DNA of 64,000 nucleotides, taken from contig NC_087068.1 in NCBI RefSeq assembly GCF_963678635.1, positions 34,049,436-34,113,435 of the forward strand. The letters run 5' to 3'. The notes beneath the pieces were generated by a model. It had not been told where the DNA came from, ran no database searches, and worked only from the letters and a program-made list of their open reading frames with translations. The position numbers were made by a program, and so were the translations under genes. Origin of the DNA: Symsagittifera roscoffensis (taxonomy: Eukaryota > Xenacoelomorpha > Acoela > Convolutidae). Positions 46,960-57,966 of this stretch are shown here, piece by piece. How positions within the stretch are numbered: position 1 is the stretch's first letter; every line of letters begins with the position of its first letter.

Positions 46960-47213
46960 ATTTTTGTTTCGCATCGGTTGATAGTTTCAAAGCTCTAACA
47001 GGTTGCTTAGAAAAATTGGAAGTTTTAGCAAAACGATTCGGTCTATAAAAAGATTTCCACCAGTCTTCTTCTAAGTTTAGCGTGCTAACTTCGTCATTAC
47101 ATTTTATATACACAGACATCAAGTCTTATTTTGATCGAGGAATGGCTTGAATTGCTTTAATTTTTTATTGGTTCGATTCAATTTACCAATGATTGGCCTC
47201 TCGTCTTACAGGC
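46960..47213 (+). repeat. tRNA-Ser array fragment right of the Polinton
   Basis: About 250 bp in the reverse orientation to the 14-30 kb array, matching unit sequence such as TTTGTTTCGCATCGGTTGAT, CTAACAGGTTGCTTAGAAAA and ATTTACCAATGATTGGCCTC. It ends in CTTACAGGCT, the 5' start of a tRNA-Ser-like copy, and switches there into a tRNA-Ala 3' end. Confidence 0.8.
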
Positions 47214-47215
47214 TT

Positions 47216-47288
47216 TGGAGATGCGGGGCATCGATGCTAGTACCTCTCGCATGCAAAGCGAGCGCTCTACCATTTGAGCTACATCCTC
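47216..47288 (-). pseudogene. tRNA-Ala(UGC)-like, first copy at the array junction
   Basis: The anticodon arm CTCGC-TTTGCAT-GCGAG is intact. The 5' T-stem strand is CTAGC and no longer pairs with CCCCG. Acceptor GAGGATG has one mismatch. Confidence 0.6.
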
Positions 47289-47433
47289 ATAGTTTAGAAC
47301 TGTCGGGCAAAAATTTTCTTTCAGTCGGCAAACGAGAGGTTATAAATTTTCTGGGAAAGTATTTCTTGTACAAGATTTCAATATTCACTAGTTTTCTGAA
47401 GAAAGTTAATTAAATACTCGATGTCCCTAACTT

Positions 47434-47506
47434 TGGAGATGCGGGGTATTGCTCCCCGTAATTCTGGCTTGCTAAGTAGGCGCTCTACCATTTGAGCTAC
47501 ATCCCC
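47434..47506 (-). pseudogene. tRNA-Ala(AGC)-like, broken anticodon stem
   Basis: Loop TTAGCAA gives AGC. The 3' stem strand GCCAG faces CCTAC, so only the outer and inner pairs form. Acceptor and T arm (CGGGG/CCCCG) are intact. It differs from most type 2 copies in keeping the D stem GCTC/GAGC. Confidence 0.6.
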
Positions 47507-47650
47507 ATAGTTTAGAACTGTCGAGGAAGCCTTTGTTTCAGTCGACAAACAAGAGGTTACAATTTTTCTTGAAAGGTATTTCTTGTATAAGACTTCAACT
47601 TTCAGTAGTTTTCTGAAGAAAGTTGATTAATTGTTCAATGTCCTTAACTT

Positions 47651-47723
47651 CGGAGATGCGGGGTATTGCTCCCCGTACTTCTGGCTTGATAAGTGGGCGC
47701 TCTACTAATTGACCTACATCCCC
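47651..47723 (-). pseudogene. tRNA-Ala-like type 2 copy, anticodon AUC
   Basis: Loop TTATCAA changes AGC to AUC, the anticodon stem is broken (CCCAC/GCCAG), and the discriminator is G. T arm CGGGG/CCCCG is perfect with AGCAATA in the loop, which lacks the TTCGA/TCGA core. Confidence 0.55.
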
Positions 47724-47867
47724 ATAGTTTAGAACTGTCGAGGAAGCCTTTGTTTCAGTCGGCAAACAAGAGGTTATAAATTTTCTGGGAAGGTATTTCT
47801 TGTATAAGATTTCAATAATCAGTAGTTTTCTGAAGAAAGTTAATCAAATACTCGATGTCCTTAACTT

Positions 47868-47940
47868 TGGAGATTCGGGATATTGCTCCCCGTACTTCTG
47901 GCTTGATAAGTGGGCGCTCTAACATTTGACCTTCATCCCC
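47868..47940 (-). pseudogene. tRNA-Ala-like type 2 copy
   Basis: Anticodon loop TTATCAA, acceptor 3' strand AATCTCC, D arm altered to GAAGGTCAAATGTTAGAGC. Not expected to be functional. Confidence 0.5.
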
Positions 47941-48091
47941 ATCACTATCAAATCTCGCGGAAGTTTTTTTCGCTTAGTCAGCAACTATGAAGTTTTTCTT
48001 TTCGTTCGCAGAAAATCTACTTGTTAGGAATTTCAATATGCAATAGATTATCTGGAGACAGTGATTATCATTTGATGACTAGATCTAGTTT

Positions 48092-48164
48092 TGGAGATCC
48101 GCGGCATCCATCCCCGTACCTCTTGCATGCAAAGCGAGCTCTCTACCATTTGAGCTACATCTCC
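48092..48164 (-). tRNA. tRNA-Ala(UGC)-like
   Basis: Anticodon UGC kept, but stem CTCGC/GCAAG has a mismatch, the T loop is ATGGATG (loss of the invariant C56), and the T stem has CCGCG. Probably a pseudogene. A near-identical copy is at 50950. Confidence 0.5.
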
Positions 48165-48531
48165 ATAATTTAGATCTGTCGAGGAAGCCTTTGTTTCAGT
48201 CGGCAAACGAGAGGTTAAAATTTTTCTTGGAAGGTATTTCTTGTATAAGACTTCAATATTCAGTAGTTCTCTGAAGAAAGTTAATTAATTGCTCGATGTC
48301 CTCAACTTCGGAGATGCGGGGTATTGCTCCCCATACTTCTGGCTTGTTAAGTAGGCGCTCTACCATTTGACCAACATCCCATGGTTATCAAATCTCGCGG
48401 AATTTTTTTTCGCTTAGTCAGCAACTATGAAGTTTTTCTTTTCGTTCGCAGAAAATCTACTTGTTAGGAATTTCAAAATGCAATAGATTATCTGGAGACA
48501 GTGATTACCATTTGTTGAGTGGATCTAGTTT

Positions 48532-48604
48532 TGGAGATCCGGGGCATCGATCCCCGTACCTCTCGCATGCAAAGCGAGCGCTCTACCACTTGAGCTACAT
48601 CCCC
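48532..48604 (-). tRNA. tRNA-Ala(UGC), near intact
   Basis: D stem GCTC/GAGC, anticodon stem CTCGC/GCGAG, T stem CGGGG/CCCCG and T loop ATCGATG are all good. The only defect is a G-G mismatch at the last acceptor pair (GATCTCC end). Confidence 0.75.
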
Positions 48605-48971
48605 ATAGTTTAGACCTGTCGAGGAAGCCTTTGTTTCAGTCGGCAAACAAGAGGTTATAAATTTTCTGGGAAGGAATTTCTTGTGTAAGACTTCAATATT
48701 CAGTAGTTTTCTGAAGAAAGTTAATTAATTGCTCGATGTCCTCAACTTTGGAGATGCGGGGTATCGCTCCCCGTACTTCTGGCTTGATAAGTGGGCGCTC
48801 TACCAATTGACCTACATCCAATGTTCACCAAATCTCGCGGAATTTTTCTTCGCTTAGTCAGCAACTATGAAGTTTTTCTTTTCGTTCGCAGAAAATCTAC
48901 TTGTTAGGAATTTCAATATGCAATAGGTTATCTTGAGATAGTGATTACCATTTGATGAGTGGCTCTAGTTT

Positions 48972-49044
48972 TGGAGCTACGGGGCATCGATCCCCGTACC
49001 TCTCGCATGCAAAGCGAGCGCTCTACCATTTGAGCTACATCCCC
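48972..49044 (-). tRNA. tRNA-Ala(UGC), one acceptor mismatch
   Basis: All arms are canonical except the 3' acceptor strand TAGCTCC, giving one mismatch and one wobble. Confidence 0.7.
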
Positions 49045-49411
49045 ATAGTTTAGTCCTGTCGGGGAAACTTTTCTTTCTGTCGGCAAACGAGAGGTTATAA
49101 ATTTTCTGGGAAGGTATTTCTTGTACAAGATTTCAATATTCAGTAATTTTCTGAAGAAAGTTAATTAATTGCTCGATGTCCTTAACTTCGGAGATGCGGG
49201 GTAGTGCTCCCCGTACTTCTGGCTTGCTAAGTAGGCGCTCTACGATTTGCCCTACATCACATGTTTATCAAATCTCGCGGAACTTTTTTTCGCCTAGCCA
49301 GCTACTATGAAGTTTTTCTTTTCGTTCGCAGAAAATCTACTTGTTAGGAGTTTCAATATGCAATAGATTTTCTGCAGATAGTGATTACCATTTGATGAGT
49401 CGCTCTAGTTT

Positions 49412-49484
49412 TGGAGATCCGGGGCATCAATCCCCGTACCTCTCGCATGCAAAGCGAGCGCTCTACCATTTGAGCTACATCACC
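49412..49484 (-). tRNA. tRNA-Ala(UGC)-like
   Basis: Acceptor begins GGTGATG and ends GATCTCC. T loop ATTGATG has lost C56. D and anticodon arms are intact. Confidence 0.6.
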
Positions 49485-49851
49485 ATAGTTTAGAACTGTC
49501 GAGGAAGCTTTTGTTTCAGTCGGCAAACAAGAGGTTATTAATTTCCCGGGAAGATATTTCTTGTATAAGATTTCAATATTCAGTAGTTTTCTGAAGAAAG
49601 TTAATTAAATACTCGATGTCCTTAACTTTGGAGATGCGGGGTATTGCTCCCCGTACTTCTGGCTTGATAGGTGGGCGCTCTACCAATTGACCTACATCCA
49701 ATTTTCACCAAATCTCGCGGAATTTTTTTTCGCTTTGTCAGCAACTATGAAGTTTTTCTTTTCGTTCGCAGAAAATCTTTTTGTTAGGAATTTCAATATG
49801 CAATAGATTATCTTGAAATAGTGATTACCATTTGATGAGTGGCTCTAGTTT

Positions 49852-49924
49852 TGGAGATGCGGGGCATCGATCCCCGTACCTCTCGCATGCAAAGCGAGCG
49901 CTCTACCATTTGAGCTACATCCTC
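49852..49924 (-). tRNA. tRNA-Ala(UGC), one acceptor mismatch
   Basis: The 3' acceptor strand CATCTCC and T loop ATCGATG are consensus. The 5' strand GAGGATG gives an A-C mismatch at pair 2. Confidence 0.7.
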
Positions 49925-50291
49925 ATAGTTTAGAACTGTCGGGGAAAATTTTCTTTCAGTCGGCAAACGAGAGGTTATAAATTTTCTGGGAAAGTATTTC
50001 TTGTACAAGATTTCAATATTCAGTAATTTTCTGAAGAAAGTTAATTAATTGCTCGATGTCCTTAACTTCGGAGATGCGGGGTAGTGCTCCCCGTACTTCT
50101 GGCTTGCTAAGTAGGCGCTCTACGATTTGCCCTACATCACATGTTTATCAAATCTCGCGGAACTTTTTTTCGCCTAGCCAGCTACTATGAAGTTTTTCTT
50201 TTCGTTCGCAGAAAATCTACTTGTTAGGAGTTTCAATATGCAATAGATTTTCTGCAGATAGTGATTACCATTTGATGAGTCGCTCTAGTTT

Positions 50292-50364
50292 TGGAGATCC
50301 GGGGCATCAATCCCCGTACCTCTCGCATGCAAAGCGAGCGCTCTACCATTTGGGCTACATCCCC
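50292..50364 (-). tRNA. tRNA-Ala(UGC)-like
   Basis: D stem changed to GCCC/GAGC, T loop ATTGATG, acceptor end GATCTCC. The unit is otherwise nearly the same as that at 49412. Confidence 0.6.
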
Positions 50365-50949
50365 ATGATTTATAACTGTCGAGGAAGCTTTTGTTTCAGT
50401 CGGCAAACAAGAGGTTAAAGTTTTTCTTGGAAGGTATTTTTTGTATAAGACTTCAACTTTCAGTAGTTTTCTGAAGAAAGTTGATTAATTGTTCAATGTC
50501 CTTAACTTCGGAGATGCGGGGTATTGCTCCCCGTACTTCTGGCTTGATAAGTGGGCGCTCTACTAATTGACCTACATCCCCATAGTTTAGAACTGTCGAG
50601 GAAGCCTTTGTTTCAGTCGGCAAACAAGAGGTTATAAATTTTCTGGGAAGGTATTTCTTGTATAAGATTTCAATAATCAGTAGTTTTCTGAAGAAAGTTA
50701 ATCAAATACTCGATGTCCTTAACTTTGGAGATTCGGGGTATTGCTCCCCGTACTTCTGGCTTGATAATTGGGTGCTCTACCATTTGACCTTCATCCCCAT
50801 TACTATCAAATCTCGCGGAAGTTTTTTTCGCTTAGTCAGCAACTATGAAGTTTTTCTTTTCGTTCGCAGAAAATCTACTTGTTAGGAATTTCAATATGCA
50901 ATAGATTATCTGGAGACAGTGATTATCATTTGATGACTAGATCTAGTTT

Positions 50950-51022
50950 TGGAGATCCGCGGCATCCATCCCCGTACCTCTTGCATGCAAAGCGAGCTCT
51001 CTACCATTTGAGCTACATCCCC
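50950..51022 (-). tRNA. tRNA-Ala(UGC)-like
   Basis: Same substitutions as the copy at 48092 (GCAAG stem, ATGGATG loop) but with an intact GGGGATG start. It belongs to a repeated block of several units (47.6-49 kb and 50.5-51.9 kb). Confidence 0.5.
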
Positions 51023-51389
51023 ATAATTTAGATCTGTCGAGGAAGCCTTTGTTTCAGTCGGCAAACAAGAGGTTAAAATTTTTCTTGGAAGGTATTTCTT
51101 GTATAAGACTTCAATATTCAGTAGTTCTCTGAAGAAAGTTAATTAATTGCTCGATGTCCTCAACTTCGGAGATGCGGGGTATTGCTACCCGTACTTCTGG
51201 CTTGTTAAGTAGGCGCTCTACCATTTGACCAACATCCCATGGTTATCAAATCTCGCGGAATTTTTTTTCGCTTAGTCAGCAACTATGAAGTTTTTCTTTT
51301 CGTTCGCAGAAAATCTACTTGCTAGGAATTTCAATATGCAATAGATTATCTGGAGACAGTGATTACCATTTGATGAGTGGATCTAGTTT

Positions 51390-51462
51390 TGGAGATCCGG
51401 GGCATCGATCCCCGTACCTCTCGCATGCAAAGCGAGCGCTCTACCACTTGAGCTACATCCCC
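51390..51462 (-). tRNA. tRNA-Ala(UGC), near intact
   Basis: Identical over the tRNA to the copy at 48532: only the acceptor pair 7 mismatch. D loop carries AAGTGGTA. Confidence 0.75.
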
Positions 51463-51829
51463 ATAGTTTAGACCTGTGGAGGAAGCCTTTGTTTCAGTCG
51501 GCAAACAAGAGGTTATAAATTTTCTGGGAAGGAATTTCTTGTGTAAGACTTCAATATTCAGTAGTTTTCTGAAGAAAGTTAATTAATTGCTCGATGTCCT
51601 CAACTTCGGAGATGCGGGGTATTGCTCCCCGTACTTCTGGCTGGCTATGTAGGCGCTCTACCATTTGACCTACATCCCATGTTTATCAAATCTCGCGGAT
51701 TTTTTTTTCGCTTAGTCAGCAACTACGAAGTTTTTATTTTCGTTCGCAGAAAATCTACTTGTTAGGAATTTCAATATGCAATAGATTATCTGGAGACAGT
51801 GATTATCATTTGATGAGTGGATCTAGTTT

Positions 51830-51902
51830 TGGAGATCCGGGGCATCCATCCCCGTACCTCTTGCATGCAAAGCGAGCTCTCTACCATTTGAGCTACATCC
51901 CC
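51830..51902 (-). tRNA. tRNA-Ala(UGC)-like
   Basis: T stem restored to CGGGG/CCCCG compared with 50950, but the anticodon stem CTCGC/GCAAG and T loop ATGGATG are still altered. Confidence 0.5.
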
Positions 51903-52268
51903 ATAGTTTAGATCTGTCGAGGAAGCCTTTGTTTCAGTCGGCAAACAAGAGGTTAAAATTTTTCTTGGAAGGTATTTCTTGTATAAGACTTCAATATTCA
52001 GTAGTTTTTGAAGAAAGTTAATTAATTGCTCGATGTCCTCAACTTCGGAGATGCGGGGTATTGCTCCCCGTACTTCTGACTGGCTAAGTAGGCGCTCTAC
52101 CATTTGACCTACATCCCATGTTTATCAAATCTCGCGGATTTTTTTTTCGCTTAGTCAGCAACTACGAAGTTTTTATTTTCGTTCGCAGAAAATCTACTTG
52201 TTAGGAATTTCAATATGCAATAGATTATCTGGAGACAGTGATTACCATTTGATGAGTTGATCTAGTTT

Positions 52269-52341
52269 TGGAGATCCGGGGCATCGATCCCCGTACCTCT
52301 CGCATGCAAAGAGAGCGCTCTACCATTTGAGCTGCATCCCC
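52269..52341 (-). tRNA. tRNA-Ala(UGC)-like
   Basis: Anticodon stem CTCTC/GCGAG has one mismatch and position 8 is C instead of T (GGGGATGCAGCTC). T arm is consensus. Confidence 0.6.
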
Positions 52342-52708
52342 ATAGATTAGAACTGTCGAGGAAGCCTTTGTTTCAGTCGGCAAACAAGAGGTTATAAATT
52401 TTCTGGGAAGGAATTTCTTCTATAAGACTTCAATATTCAGTAGTTTTCTGAAGAAAGTTAAATAATTGCTCGATATCCTTAACTTCGGAGATGCGGGGTA
52501 TTGCTCCCCGTACTTCTGGCTTGTTAAGTAGGCGCTCTACCATTTGACTTACATCCCATGGTTATCAAATCTCGCGGAATTTTTTTTCGCTTAGTCAGCA
52601 ACTATGAAGTTTTTCTTTTCGTTCGCAGAAAATCTACTTGTTAGGAATTTCAATATGCAATAGATTATCTTGAGACAGTGATTACCATTTAATGAGTGGA
52701 TCTAGTTT

Positions 52709-52781
52709 TGGAGATCCGGGGCATCGATCCTCGTACCTCTCCCATGCAAAGCGACCGCTCTACCATTTAAGCTACATCCCA
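52709..52781 (-). pseudogene. tRNA-Ala-like, degraded
   Basis: Acceptor starts TGGGATG, D stem GCTT/GAGC, anticodon stem GTCGC/GGGAG, T stem CGAGG. A copy with the same changes is at 53590. Confidence 0.5.
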
Positions 52782-53149
52782 ATAGTTCAGCACTGTCGAG
52801 GAAGCCTTTGTTTCAGTCGGCAAACAAGAGGTTATAAATTTTCTGGGAAGGTATTTCTTGTATAAGACTTCAATTTTCAGTAGTTTTCTGAAGAAATTTA
52901 ATTAATTGTTCAATGTCCTTAACTTCGGAGATGCGGGGTATTGCTCCCCGTACTTCTGGCTGGCTAAGTAGGCGATCTACCATTTGACCTACATCCCATG
53001 TTTATCAGATCTCGCGGATTTTTTTTTTCGCTTGGTCAGCAACTACGAAGCTTTTATTTTCGTTCGCAGAAAATCTACTTGTTAGGAATTTCAATATGCA
53101 ATAGATTATCTGGAGATAGTGATTACCATTTGATGAGTGGCTATACTTT

Positions 53150-53222
53150 TGGAGATGCGGGGCATCGATCTCCGTACCTCTCGCATGCAAAGCGAGTGCT
53201 CTACCATTTGAGCTACATCCCC
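53150..53222 (-). tRNA. tRNA-Ala(UGC), T-stem mismatch
   Basis: Perfect acceptor and anticodon arm. T stem CGGAG/CCCCG has one mismatch. Position 26 is A. Confidence 0.7.
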
Positions 53223-53589
53223 ATAGTTTAGAACTGTCGAGGAAGCTTTTGTTTCAGTCGGCAGACAAGAGATTAAAATTTTTCTTGGAAGGTATTTCTT
53301 GTATAAGACTTCAATTTTCAGTAGTTTTCTGAAGAAAGTTGATTAATTGTTCAATGTCCTTAAGTTCGGAGATGCGGGGTATTGCTCCCCGTACTTCTGG
53401 CTTGTTAAGTAGGCGCTCTACCATTTGACTTACATCCCATGGTTATCAAATCTCGCGGAATTTTTTTTCGCTTAGTCAGCAACTATGAAGTTTTTCTTTT
53501 CGTTCGCAGAAAATCTACTTGTTAGGAATTTCAATATGCAATAGATTATCTTGAGACAGTGATTACCATTTAATGAGTGGATCTAGTTT

Positions 53590-53662
53590 TGGAGATCCGG
53601 GGCATCGATCCTCGTACCTCTCCCATGCAAAGCGACCGCTCTACCATTTAAGCTACATCCCA
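53590..53662 (-). pseudogene. tRNA-Ala-like, degraded
   Basis: Duplicate of the copy at 52709, with flanking sequence shared for several hundred bp, so this is a unit-level duplication of about 880 bp. Confidence 0.5.
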
Positions 53663-54027
53663 ATAGTTCAGCACTGTCGAGGAAGCCTTTGTTTCAGTCG
53701 GCAAACAAGAGGTTATAAATTTTCTGGGAAGGTATTTCTTGAATAAGACTTCAATTTTCAGTAGTTTTCTGAAGAAATTTAATTAATTGTTCAATGTCCT
53801 TAACTTCGGAGATGCGGGGTATTGCTCCCCGTACTTCTGGCTTGTTAAGTAGGCGCTCTACCATTTGACCTACATCCCATGGTTATCAAATCTCGCGCAA
53901 TTTTTTTTCGCTGAGTCAGCAACTATGAACTTTTTCTTTTCGTTCGCAGAAAAACTATGTTAGGAATTTCAATATGCAATAGATTATCTGGAGACAGTGA
54001 TTACCATTTATTGAGTGGATCTAGTTT

Positions 54028-54099
54028 TGGAGATCCCGGGCTTAATCCCCGTACCTCTCGCATGCAAAGCGAGCGCTCTACCATTTGAGCTACATCCCC
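54028..54099 (-). pseudogene. tRNA-Ala(UGC)-like with T-arm deletion
   Basis: 72 nt. The T loop is shortened and rearranged (GGGGATTAAGCCCGGG). Acceptor, D arm and anticodon arm are consensus. Confidence 0.55.
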
Positions 54100-54467
54100 A
54101 TAGTTAAGAACTGTCGAGGAAGCCTTTGTTTCAGTCGGCAAACAAGAGGTTATAAATTTTCTGGGAAGGTATTTCTTGTATAAGACTTCAATTTTCATTC
54201 GTTTTCTGTAGAAAGTTAATTAATTGTTCAATGTCCTTAACTTCGGAGATGCGGGGTATTGCTCCCCGTAGTTCTGGCTTGTTAAGTAGGCGCTCTACCA
54301 TTTGACCTACATCCCATGGTTATCAAATCTCGCGGAATTTTTTTTTCGCTTAGTCAGCAACTATGAAGTTTTTCTTTTCGTTCGCAGAAAATCTACTTGG
54401 TAGGAATTTCAATGTGCAATAGATTATCTGGAGACAGTGACTACCATTTGATGAGTCGATCTAATTT

Positions 54468-54540
54468 TGGAGATCCGGGGCATTGATCCCCGTACCTCTC
54501 GCATGCAAAGCGAGCGCTCTACCAGTTGAGCTACATCCCC
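54468..54540 (-). tRNA. tRNA-Ala(UGC), near intact
   Basis: Differs from consensus by the pair 7 mismatch, AACTGGTA in the D loop and ATCAATG in the T loop (G57 to A). Confidence 0.7.
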
Positions 54541-54907
54541 ATAGTTTACAACTGTCGAGGAAGCCTTTGTTTCAGTCGGCAAACAAGAGGTTATAAATTT
54601 TCTGGGAAGGTATTTCTTGTATAAGACTTCAATATTCAGTAGTTTTCTGAAGAAAGTTAATTAATTGCACGATGTCCTTAACTTCGGAGATGCGGGGTAT
54701 TGCTTCCCGTTCTTCTGGCTGGCTAAGTAGGCGATCTACCATTTGACCTACATCCCATGTTTATCATATCCCGCGGATTTTTTTTTCGCTTAGTCAGCAA
54801 CTACGAAGCTTTTATTTTCGTTCGCAGAAAATCTACTTGTTAGGAATTTCAATATGCAATAGATTATCTGGAGATAGTGATTACCATTTGATGAGTGGCT
54901 CTACTTT

Positions 54908-54979
54908 TGGAGATGCGGGCATCGATCCCCGTACCTCTCGCATACAAAGCGAGCGCTCTACCATTTGAGTTACACCCCC
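54908..54979 (-). pseudogene. tRNA-Ala-like, anticodon UGU
   Basis: Anticodon loop TTTGTAT reads UGU (Thr) with a perfect stem. One base is missing from the T stem and position 10 is A (TAACTC). Confidence 0.55.
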
Positions 54980-55347
54980 ATAGTTTAGAACTGTCGAGGA
55001 AGCTTTTGTTTCAGTCGGCAAACAAGAGGTTATAATGTTTCTGGGAAGGTATTTCTTGTACAAGATTTCAATACTCAGTAGTTTTCTAAAGAAAGTTAAT
55101 TAATTGTTCATTGTCCTTAACTTCGGAGATGCGGGGTATTGCTCCCCGTACTTCTGGCTTGTTAAGAAGGCGCTCTACCATTTGACCTACATCCCATGGG
55201 TATCAAATCTCGCGGAATTTTTTTTTCGCTTAGTCAGCAACTATGAAGTTTTTCTTTTCGTTCGCAGAAAATCTACTTGTTAGGAATTTCAAAGTGCAAT
55301 AGATTATCTGGAGGCAGTGATTACCATTTGATGAGTCGATCTAGTTT

Positions 55348-55420
55348 TGGAGATCCGGGGCATGTATCCCCGTACCTCTCGCATGCAAAGCGAGCGCTCT
55401 ACCATTTGAGCTACATCCCC
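55348..55420 (-). tRNA. tRNA-Ala(UGC)-like
   Basis: T loop is ATACATG, losing the C56-G57 core; pair 7 mismatch. Other arms are intact. Confidence 0.6.
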
Positions 55421-55783
55421 ATAGTTTACAACTGTCGAGGAAGCCTTTGTTTCAGTCGGCAAACGAGAGGTTATAAAATTTCTGGGAAGGTATTTCTTGT
55501 ACAAGATTTCAATATTCAGTAGTTTTCTAAAGAAAGTTATTTGAATACTCGATGTCCTTAACCTCGGAGATGCGGGGTATTGCTCCCCGTACTTCTGGCT
55601 TGATAAGTGGGCGCTCTACCATTTGACCTTCATCCCCATTACTATCAAATCTCGCGGAAGTTTTTTTTCGCTTAGTCAGCAACTATGAAGTTTTTCTTCG
55701 CTGAAAATCTACTTGTTAGGAATTTCAATATGCAATAGATTATCTGGAGATAGTGATTACCATTTAATGAGTGGCTCTACTTT

Positions 55784-55856
55784 TGGAGATGCGGGGCATC
55801 GATCCCCGTACATCTCGCATGCAAAGCGAGCGCTCTACCATTTGAGCTACATCCCC
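55784..55856 (-). tRNA. tRNA-Ala(UGC), best-preserved copy
   Basis: All stems pair: acceptor GGGGATG/CATCTCC with one G-U, D stem GCTC/GAGC, anticodon stem CTCGC/GCGAG around TTTGCAT, T stem CGGGG/CCCCG around ATCGATG, discriminator A. The A54 T-loop form is normal for animal tRNA-Ala. The variable loop is ATGTA instead of AGGTA. The best candidate for a working gene. Confidence 0.85.
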
Positions 55857-56221
55857 ATAGTTTTGAACTGTCGTTGAAGCCTTTGTTTCAGGCAAACAAG
55901 AGGTTATAAATTTTCTGGGAAGGTATTTCTTGTAAAAGATTTCAATATTCAGAAGTTTTCTGAAGAAAGTTAATTAAATACTCGATGTCCTTAACTTTGG
56001 AGATGCGGGGTATTGCTCCCCGTACTCCTGGCTTGATAAGTGGGCGCTCTACCATTTGACCTTCATCCCCATTACTACCAAATCTCGCGGAAGTTTTTTT
56101 CGCTTAGTCAGCAACTATGAAGTTTTTCTTTTCGTTCGCAAAAAATCTACTTGTTAGGACTTTCAATATGCAATAGATTATCTGGAGACAGTGATTACCA
56201 TTTGATGAGTGACTCTAGTTT

Positions 56222-56294
56222 TGGAGGTGCGGGGCATCGATCATCGTACCTCTCGCATGCAAAGCGAGCTCTTAATCATTTGAGCTACATCCCC
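56222..56294 (-). pseudogene. tRNA-Ala(UGC)-like, degraded
   Basis: Anticodon arm is intact, but the D arm is AATGATTAAGAGC and the T stem CGATG/CCCCG is broken. Acceptor end CACCTCC. Confidence 0.5.
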
Positions 56295-56647
56295 ATAGTT
56301 TTGAACTGTCGAGGAAGCCTTTGTTTCAGTCGGCAAACAAGAGGTTATACATTTTCTTGGAAGGTATTTCTTGTATAAGACTTCAATTTTCAGTAGTTTT
56401 CTGAAGAAAGTTATTAATTGTTCAATGTCCTTAACTTCGGAGATGCGGGGTATTGCTACCCGTACTTCTGGCTTGCTAAGTAGGCGCTCTACTATTTGAC
56501 CTACATCCCATGTTTACAAAAATCTCGCGGAATTTTTTTTCGCTGAAGTTTTTCTTTTCGTTCGCAGAAAATCTAATTGTTCGGAATTTCAATATGCAAT
56601 AGATTATCTGGAGATAGTGATTACCTTTTGATGAGTCGATCTAGTTT

Positions 56648-56720
56648 GGGACATCCGGGGCATCGATCCCCGTACCTCTAGCATGCAAAGCGAGCGCTCT
56701 ACCATTTGAGCTACATCCCC
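56648..56720 (-). tRNA. tRNA-Ala(UGC)-like
   Basis: Anticodon stem CTCGC/GCTAG has one mismatch. The acceptor end is GATGTCC and the discriminator is C. Confidence 0.55.
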
Positions 56721-57087
56721 ATAGTTTAGAACTGTCGAGGAAGCTTTTGTTTCAGTCGGCAAACAAGAGGTTATAAATTTTCTGGGAAGGTATTTCTTGT
56801 AGAAGATTTCAGTATTCAGTAGTTTTCTGAAGAAAGTTAATTAAATACTCGATGTCCTTAACTTTGGAGATGCGGAGTATTGCCCCCCGTACTTCTGGCT
56901 TGATAAGTAGACGCTCTACCAATTGACCTACATCCCATGTTCATCAAATCTCGCGGAATTTTTTTTCGCTTAGTCAGCAACTATGAAGTTTTTCTTTTCG
57001 TTCGCAGAAAATCTAATTGTTAGCAATTTCAATATGCAATAGATTATCTTGAGATAGTGATTACCAATTGATGAGTGGCTCTAGTTT

Positions 57088-57160
57088 TGGAGATTCGGGG
57101 CATCAATCCCGGTACCTCTCGCATGCAAAGAGAGAGCTCTACCATTTGAGCTACATCCCC
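57088..57160 (-). tRNA. tRNA-Ala(UGC)-like
   Basis: Anticodon stem CTCTC/GCGAG, T stem CCGGG/CCCCG with loop ATTGATG, acceptor end AATCTCC. Confidence 0.5.
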
Positions 57161-57527
57161 ATAGTTTAGAACTGTCGAAGAAGCCTTTGTTTCAGTCGGC
57201 AAACAAGAGGTTATAAATTTTCTGGGAAGGTATTCCTTGTACAATATTTCAATATTCAGTAGTTTTCTGAAGAAAGTTAATTAAATACTCGATTTCCTTA
57301 ACTTTGGAGATGCGGAGTATTGCTCCCCGTACTTCTGGCTTGATAAGTGGGCGCTCTACCAATTGACCTACATCCCATGTTCATCAAATCTCGCGGATTT
57401 TTTTTTCGCTTAGTCAGCAACTATGAAGTTTTTCTTTTCGTTCGCGGAAAATCTACTTGTTAGGAATTTCAATATGCAATAGATTATCTTGAGATAGTGA
57501 TTACCATTTGATGAGTGGCTCTATCTT

Positions 57528-57600
57528 TGGAGATTCGGGGCATCGATCCCAGTACCTCTCGCATGCAAAGAGAGCGCTCTACCATTTGCGCTACATCCCC
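57528..57600 (-). tRNA. tRNA-Ala(UGC)-like
   Basis: D stem GCGC/GAGC, anticodon stem CTCTC/GCGAG, T stem CTGGG/CCCCG. T loop ATCGATG is intact. Confidence 0.5.
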
Positions 57601-57966
57601 ATAGTTTAGAACTGTCGAAGAAGCTTTTGTTTCAGTCGGGAAACAACAGGTTATAAATTTTCTGGGAAGGTATTCCTTGTACAAGATTTCAATATTCAGT
57701 AGTTTTCTGAAGAAAATAATTAAATACTCGATGTCCTTACCTTTGGAGATGCGGGGTATTGCTCCCCGTATTTCTGGCTCGATAAGTTGGCGCTCTACCA
57801 TTTGACCTACATCCCATGGTTATCAAATCTCGCAGAAGTTTTTTTCGCTTAGTCAGCAACTATGAAGTTTTTCTTTTCGTTCGCAGAAAATCTACTTGTT
57901 AGGAATTTCAATATGCAATAGAATATCTGGAGATATTGATTTCCATTTGATAAGTGGCTCTAGTTT

